Source: Streptomyces brasiliensis
GTDB lineage: Bacteria; Actinomycetota; Actinomycetes; Streptomycetales; Streptomycetaceae
Direction: 5' to 3'
DNA length: 64,000 nucleotides
Assembly: GCF_014647875.1 (NCBI RefSeq)
Contig: NZ_BMQA01000036.1
Span: forward strand, 1 to 64,000
In this document: positions 61,087 through 64,000 of the stretch, piece by piece
Layout of the letters: every line of letters starts with the position of its first letter
How positions within the stretch are numbered: the stretch's first letter is position 1
Notes under the pieces: model-generated
Database searches by the model: none
Told to the model about the DNA's origin: nothing
What the model saw: the letters and a program-made list of their open reading frames with translations, nothing else
Translations under genes and position numbers: made by a program

Positions 61087-62514
61087 ATGGCCCCGAGCGC
61101 CATGAGCCGTAAGAACGATTGGACCAAGTCTCTTTCGGAAGCACAGCCGGTGCCCTACTGGCTGGAGGACCCCGGCAAGCCCCACCCCGAGCCCGCCCTG
61201 ACCGGCACCGAGACCTGCGACCTGCTGGTCGTCGGCGGCGGCTACAGCGGACTGTGGACCGCGCTGAACGCCAAGGAGCGCGATCCGCGGCGGGACGTGG
61301 TGCTGCTGGAGGGCCGCGAGGTGGGCTGGGCCGCCTCGGGCCGCAACGGCGGCTTCTGCGCCGCCTCCCTCACGCACGGACTGGCCAACGGCCTGGCCCG
61401 CTGGCCGGACGAGATCCACAAGCTGGAGGAGTTGGGCGCCCGCAATCTCGACGAGATCGAGAAGGCGGTCGCCCGGCACTCCCTCGACTGCGACTTCGAG
61501 CGCACCGGCGAGATCGATGTCGCGACCGAGACGTACCAGGCGTGGGAACTGCGCGACTGGCACCGGGAACTTCAGGACAAGGGCCTCGCGGACGGCATCG
61601 ACTTCCTGGACGCCGAAGCGGTTCGGGAACAAGTCGACTCACCGACTTTCGAGGCGGGCCTGTGGGACCGCAGGGGCGTCGCGATGGTCCACCCGGCCAA
61701 ACTCGCATGGGGTCTGAAACGCGCGTGCCTCGCGCTCGGCGTCCGCATCCACGAGCACACGCCCGCCCTGACGCTGAAGCCGTACGGCGCCGGCATGGCC
61801 GTCCGCACACCGTACGGCGCGGTCCGCTCCCGCCAGGTCGCGCTCGGCACGAACATCTTCCCGAACCTGCTCAAGCGCGTGCGCGCGTACACCGTCCCGG
61901 TCTACGACTACGCCCTGATGACCGAGCCCCTGACGGCGGAGCAGCTGGCGTCGATCGGCTGGCAGAACCGCCAGGGCCTGGGTGACAGCGCCAACCAGTT
62001 CCACTACTTCCGTCTGTCCGCCGACAACCGCATCCTGTGGGGCGGGTACGACGCGATCTACCCGTACGGCGGCCGGGTGCGCCGGGAGTACGACGACCGC
62101 CCGGAGACGTACGCCAAGCTCGCCGGGCACTTCTTCACCTGCTTCGCGCAGTTGGAGGGAGTGCGCTTCACGCACGCGTGGGGCGGCGCGATCGACACCT
62201 GCTCCCGCTTCTCGGCGTTCTTCGGCACCGCCCACCAGGGCAAGGTGGCGTACGCGGCGGGCTACACGGGCCTCGGCGTGGGCGCGACCCGCTTCGGCGC
62301 GGACGTGATGCTGGACCTGCTGGCGGGGGAGCGGACCGAGCGCACGGAGCTGGAGATGGTCCGCAAGAAGCCTCTCCCGTTCCCGCCGGAGCCCTTGGCC
62401 TGGACGGGCATCGCCCTCACGAAGTGGTCCCTGGCCCGAGCGGACGCCCACGCCGGCCGCCGCAATCTGTGGCTGAGGACGATGGACAAGCTGGGGCTGG
62501 GCTTCGACAGCTGA
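61087..62514 (+). CDS. FAD-dependent amine oxidase (DAO family; gamma-glutamylputrescine oxidase-like)
   Basis: A 475-residue flavoprotein. FAD-binding LLVVGGGYSGLWTALNA near residue 47, then VGWAASGRNGGFC, both typical of D-amino acid oxidase/PuuB-type enzymes. The C-terminal block GYTGLGVGATRFGADVML completes the FAD site. In the context of the Pot transporter and an aldehyde dehydrogenase, it likely oxidises a polyamine or its gamma-glutamyl derivative to an aldehyde. No PuuA-like glutamyl ligase is in the window. ATG 61087 follows AGGGAG. Confidence 0.92.
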   Translation: MAPSAMSRKNDWTKSLSEAQPVPYWLEDPGKPHPEPALTGTETCDLLVVGGGYSGLWTALNAKERDPRRDVVLLEGREVGWAASGRNGGFCAASLTHGLANGLARWPDEIHKLEELGARNLDEIEKAVARHSLDCDFERTGEIDVATETYQAWELRDWHRELQDKGLADGIDFLDAEAVREQVDSPTFEAGLWDRRGVAMVHPAKLAWGLKRACLALGVRIHEHTPALTLKPYGAGMAVRTPYGAVRSRQVALGTNIFPNLLKRVRAYTVPVYDYALMTEPLTAEQLASIGWQNRQGLGDSANQFHYFRLSADNRILWGGYDAIYPYGGRVRREYDDRPETYAKLAGHFFTCFAQLEGVRFTHAWGGAIDTCSRFSAFFGTAHQGKVAYAAGYTGLGVGATRFGADVMLDLLAGERTERTELEMVRKKPLPFPPEPLAWTGIALTKWSLARADAHAGRRNLWLRTMDKLGLGFDS

Positions 62515-62650
62515 ACCGTCCGTAGGCCGTCGATGGGCGAATGTGGTCCAGGTCACTTCGGTGAGTTGACGGAACCCGCGCAATGCCTGGCCGAAGGGCT
62601 TCTCTTCCCTGTGACGCGGCCGCGTCCATGGACAACGGGGAGGTCTGTAC

Positions 62651-63103
62651 ATGGCTGGAGCGAAGACGGCGGTCGAATGGCCGCCATCCGTCGCACCGGA
62701 CCCCGAGGCCTGCCGCTGGGACTGGGAGCGCAACCCCCACGGGGTCGCGCTCCTGCCCGCCGGCCAGGCCCGGGACGCACTCATCCTGCCGGGCGAACTC
62801 GGCTGTCCGACCCTCGACGTGCTCATCCGCGTCCTCGGCCGCCCGGGCCCCGTGCTGGTCGGTTTCGGGGACGACCGGGTGGGCTTCTTCGTGCCGCCGG
62901 GCACCGCGTCCCGCTGGCTCGGCACCGGCATCCGTACCGCCGGACGCGGCACCTGGATCGTCGTGCCGCACCCGGGCCGCTCGAGCCGCGGCGTGCGCCG
63001 GCTGGTGGCGCCCGACGGCTCCGGCACCCTCACCGATCCGGCGCTGCTGGAACTGGCGATGCACGAGGCGGCGGCAGGTCCGGCCACGGATGACGACGGG
63101 TAG
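62651..63103 (+). CDS. conserved hypothetical protein (possible Prim-Pol-like fragment)
   Basis: A 150-residue cytoplasmic protein with no signal or membrane segment. CRWDWERNPHGVALLPAG, FGDDRVGFFVPPGTASRWLG and RTAGRGTWIVVPHPGRSSRG resemble the core of the bifunctional primase/polymerase N-terminal domain found in many small streptomycete proteins, but catalytic residues are not evident. ATG 62651 follows GGGAGG. A perfect hairpin ends the gene. Unrelated to the polyamine genes by content. Confidence 0.75.
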   Translation: MAGAKTAVEWPPSVAPDPEACRWDWERNPHGVALLPAGQARDALILPGELGCPTLDVLIRVLGRPGPVLVGFGDDRVGFFVPPGTASRWLGTGIRTAGRGTWIVVPHPGRSSRGVRRLVAPDGSGTLTDPALLELAMHEAAAGPATDDDG

Positions 63104-63120
63104 CGGGGCCGAAGGCCCCG
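63104..63120 (+). terminator. tight hairpin terminator
   Basis: CGGGGCC (63104-63110) and GGCCCCG (63114-63120) pair perfectly around GAA, immediately after the stop codon of the preceding gene. Confidence 0.8.
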
Positions 63121-63136
63121 GCCGCCGCCGGGGGTC

Positions 63137-63163
63137 TTGACAACAGGATTGGTCTGGACCAAG
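63137..63163 (+). promoter_or_regulatory. DasR-like operator with promoter upstream of chitinase-type gene
   Basis: ATTGGTCTGGACCAAG (63148-63163) is a near-perfect palindrome that matches the DasR responsive element as I recall it (ACTGGTCTAGACCACT). TTGACA at 63137-63142 is a -35 and the operator covers the spacer to a weak -10 (CAAGTT, 63160-63165). N-acetylglucosamine signals should therefore control the gene. Confidence 0.7.
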
Positions 63164-63208
63164 TTGAGCGCGCTCCACACTCCGATTCCCCCACCCCGGG
63201 AGGCACTT

Positions 63209-64000
63209 GTGGACCGCACGAGACCCTGCGCCAGATCCGTCCTCGCCGTACTCACGGCCGCGCTCCTGGCCGTGCCCGGTATCGCCGCGCTGTCGTCGGC
63301 CGCCCGTGCGGCCGACGCCGACCTCGCCAGGAACGGCGGCTTCGAGTCCGGCCTCGACGGCTGGAACTGCTCGGCGGGCAGCGGTACGACCGTCACCTCA
63401 CCGGTGCGCAGCGGCGGTTCGGCGCTCCGGGCGACCCCGGCCGGCAGCGACAACGCCCAGTGCACCCAGACCGTGACCGTCAAACCCGACTCGCAGTACA
63501 CGCTGTCCGGTTACGTCCGTGGCTCCTACGTCTACCTCGGCGCGAGCGGCACCGGTACGACCGACGTCTCCACCTGGACCCAGTCCGCCCCCGACTGGCA
63601 GCAGCTCACCACGACCTTCCGCACCGGCCCGTCCACCACCAGGGTCACGATCTACACGCACGGCTGGTACGGCACCGGCGCCTACAACGCCGACGACATC
63701 TCCCTCATCGGCCCGGGCGGCGAGGCCGGCCTGCCACCCGCCGCGCCGACCGGCCTGAAGACCGGCACCATCACCTCCTCGAGCGTCGCCCTGTCCTGGA
63801 CGGCAGTCACCGGCGCGACCGGCTACGCCGTCTACCGGGACGGGGCCAAGGTCCAGACGGTGAGCGGGACTTCGGCGACCGTCACCGGACTCTCGCCGTC
63901 GACGGCATACGCCTTCCAGGTCACCGCGAGCAACGACGCGGGCGAGTCCGCCAAGTCGGCGACGGTCACCGCGACGACGTCCCCCTCGGGCGGCGATGGC
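63209..64000 (+). CDS. secreted carbohydrate-binding/FnIII protein, probable GH18 chitinase (partial)
   Basis: The N-terminal 264 residues of a secreted protein that continues past the window. Signal peptide (VLAVLTAALLAVPGIAALSS, then ARAADA), carbohydrate-binding module (LARNGGFESGLDGWNCSAGS through YTHGWYGTGAYNADDISLIG), then a fibronectin type III domain (PTGLKTGTITSSSVALSW to about residue 255) and a Ser/Gly linker. This domain order is that of Streptomyces family 18 chitinases, and the DasR-like operator agrees. The catalytic domain is outside the window. GTG 63209 follows GGGAGGC. Confidence 0.85.
   Translation, partial: MDRTRPCARSVLAVLTAALLAVPGIAALSSAARAADADLARNGGFESGLDGWNCSAGSGTTVTSPVRSGGSALRATPAGSDNAQCTQTVTVKPDSQYTLSGYVRGSYVYLGASGTGTTDVSTWTQSAPDWQQLTTTFRTGPSTTRVTIYTHGWYGTGAYNADDISLIGPGGEAGLPPAAPTGLKTGTITSSSVALSWTAVTGATGYAVYRDGAKVQTVSGTSATVTGLSPSTAYAFQVTASNDAGESAKSATVTATTSPSGGDG

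Overview
The window is high-GC actinobacterial chromosome, most likely Streptomyces. Evidence: very strong G/C at third codon positions, many GTG and a few TTG starts, many overlapping start/stop pairs, near-leaderless promoters, a WhiG sporulation sigma factor, four tandem type I signal peptidases (the SipWXYZ arrangement known from S. lividans/S. coelicolor), a LAXTG sortase substrate and a chitinase-type gene behind a DasR-like operator. No rRNA, tRNA, CRISPR array or intact transposase was seen.

Left part (1-24.9 kb) is a conserved housekeeping block. It begins with a broken reading frame, a methyltransferase, an archaeal/eukaryal-type prolyl-tRNA synthetase and a SprT-like metalloprotease. 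Then come rpsP-KH-rimM-trmD-rplS (ribosome assembly and tRNA modification), sipW-X-Y-Z with a Nudix gene, DUF2469, yraN-comM-dprA (DNA uptake/processing family), whiG, a TetR gene, an M23-like gene on the other strand, rpsB-tsf-pyrH-frr-cdsA (translation, UMP kinase, phospholipid precursor), a cytochrome P450 and rlmN.

From 24.9 to 29.7 kb a TPP riboswitch precedes a thiamine ABC importer (thiB-thiP-thiQ), followed by a gene broken by one frameshift. From 29.7 to 34.4 kb, mostly on the minus strand, lie a sortase-anchored protein, a LOG-family protein, a VOC protein and an ABC exporter-like pair.

Two polyamine-catabolism modules frame the right half. Module 1 (34.5-39.3 kb) has a class III aminotransferase and Lrp-type regulator divergent from an aldehyde dehydrogenase and an orphan Tat-lipoprotein polyamine-binding protein. 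Module 2 (55.3-62.5 kb) has a second aldehyde dehydrogenase, a second binding protein, a complete PotABC-type importer and an FAD amine oxidase. Together they predict uptake of putrescine/spermidine, oxidation or transamination to aminoaldehydes, and oxidation to GABA-type acids.

Between the modules (39.3-55.1 kb) is accessory DNA: a sugar ABC operon without its own ATPase, a graveyard of three gene fragments, a TrmB/LuxR-type regulator, a 1256-residue secreted subtilase, a membrane-protein gene with a palindromic operator, an HxlR/F420-reductase-like divergent pair, a 300-bp element with 37-bp inverted ends, a glycerophosphodiesterase, an adenosine deaminase, a DUF4190 protein and a NADAR protein. 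The window ends inside a secreted carbohydrate-binding protein, probably a GH18 chitinase.

The most unusual signals are a 27-bp paired DnaA-box-like element placed the same way upstream of yraN and of the M23 gene, the MITE-like element at 51.5-51.8 kb, a TTA codon in comM, a sipX reading frame that runs 113 nt into sipY, and the duplicated polyamine modules. All family calls come from reading motifs, not from database searches.
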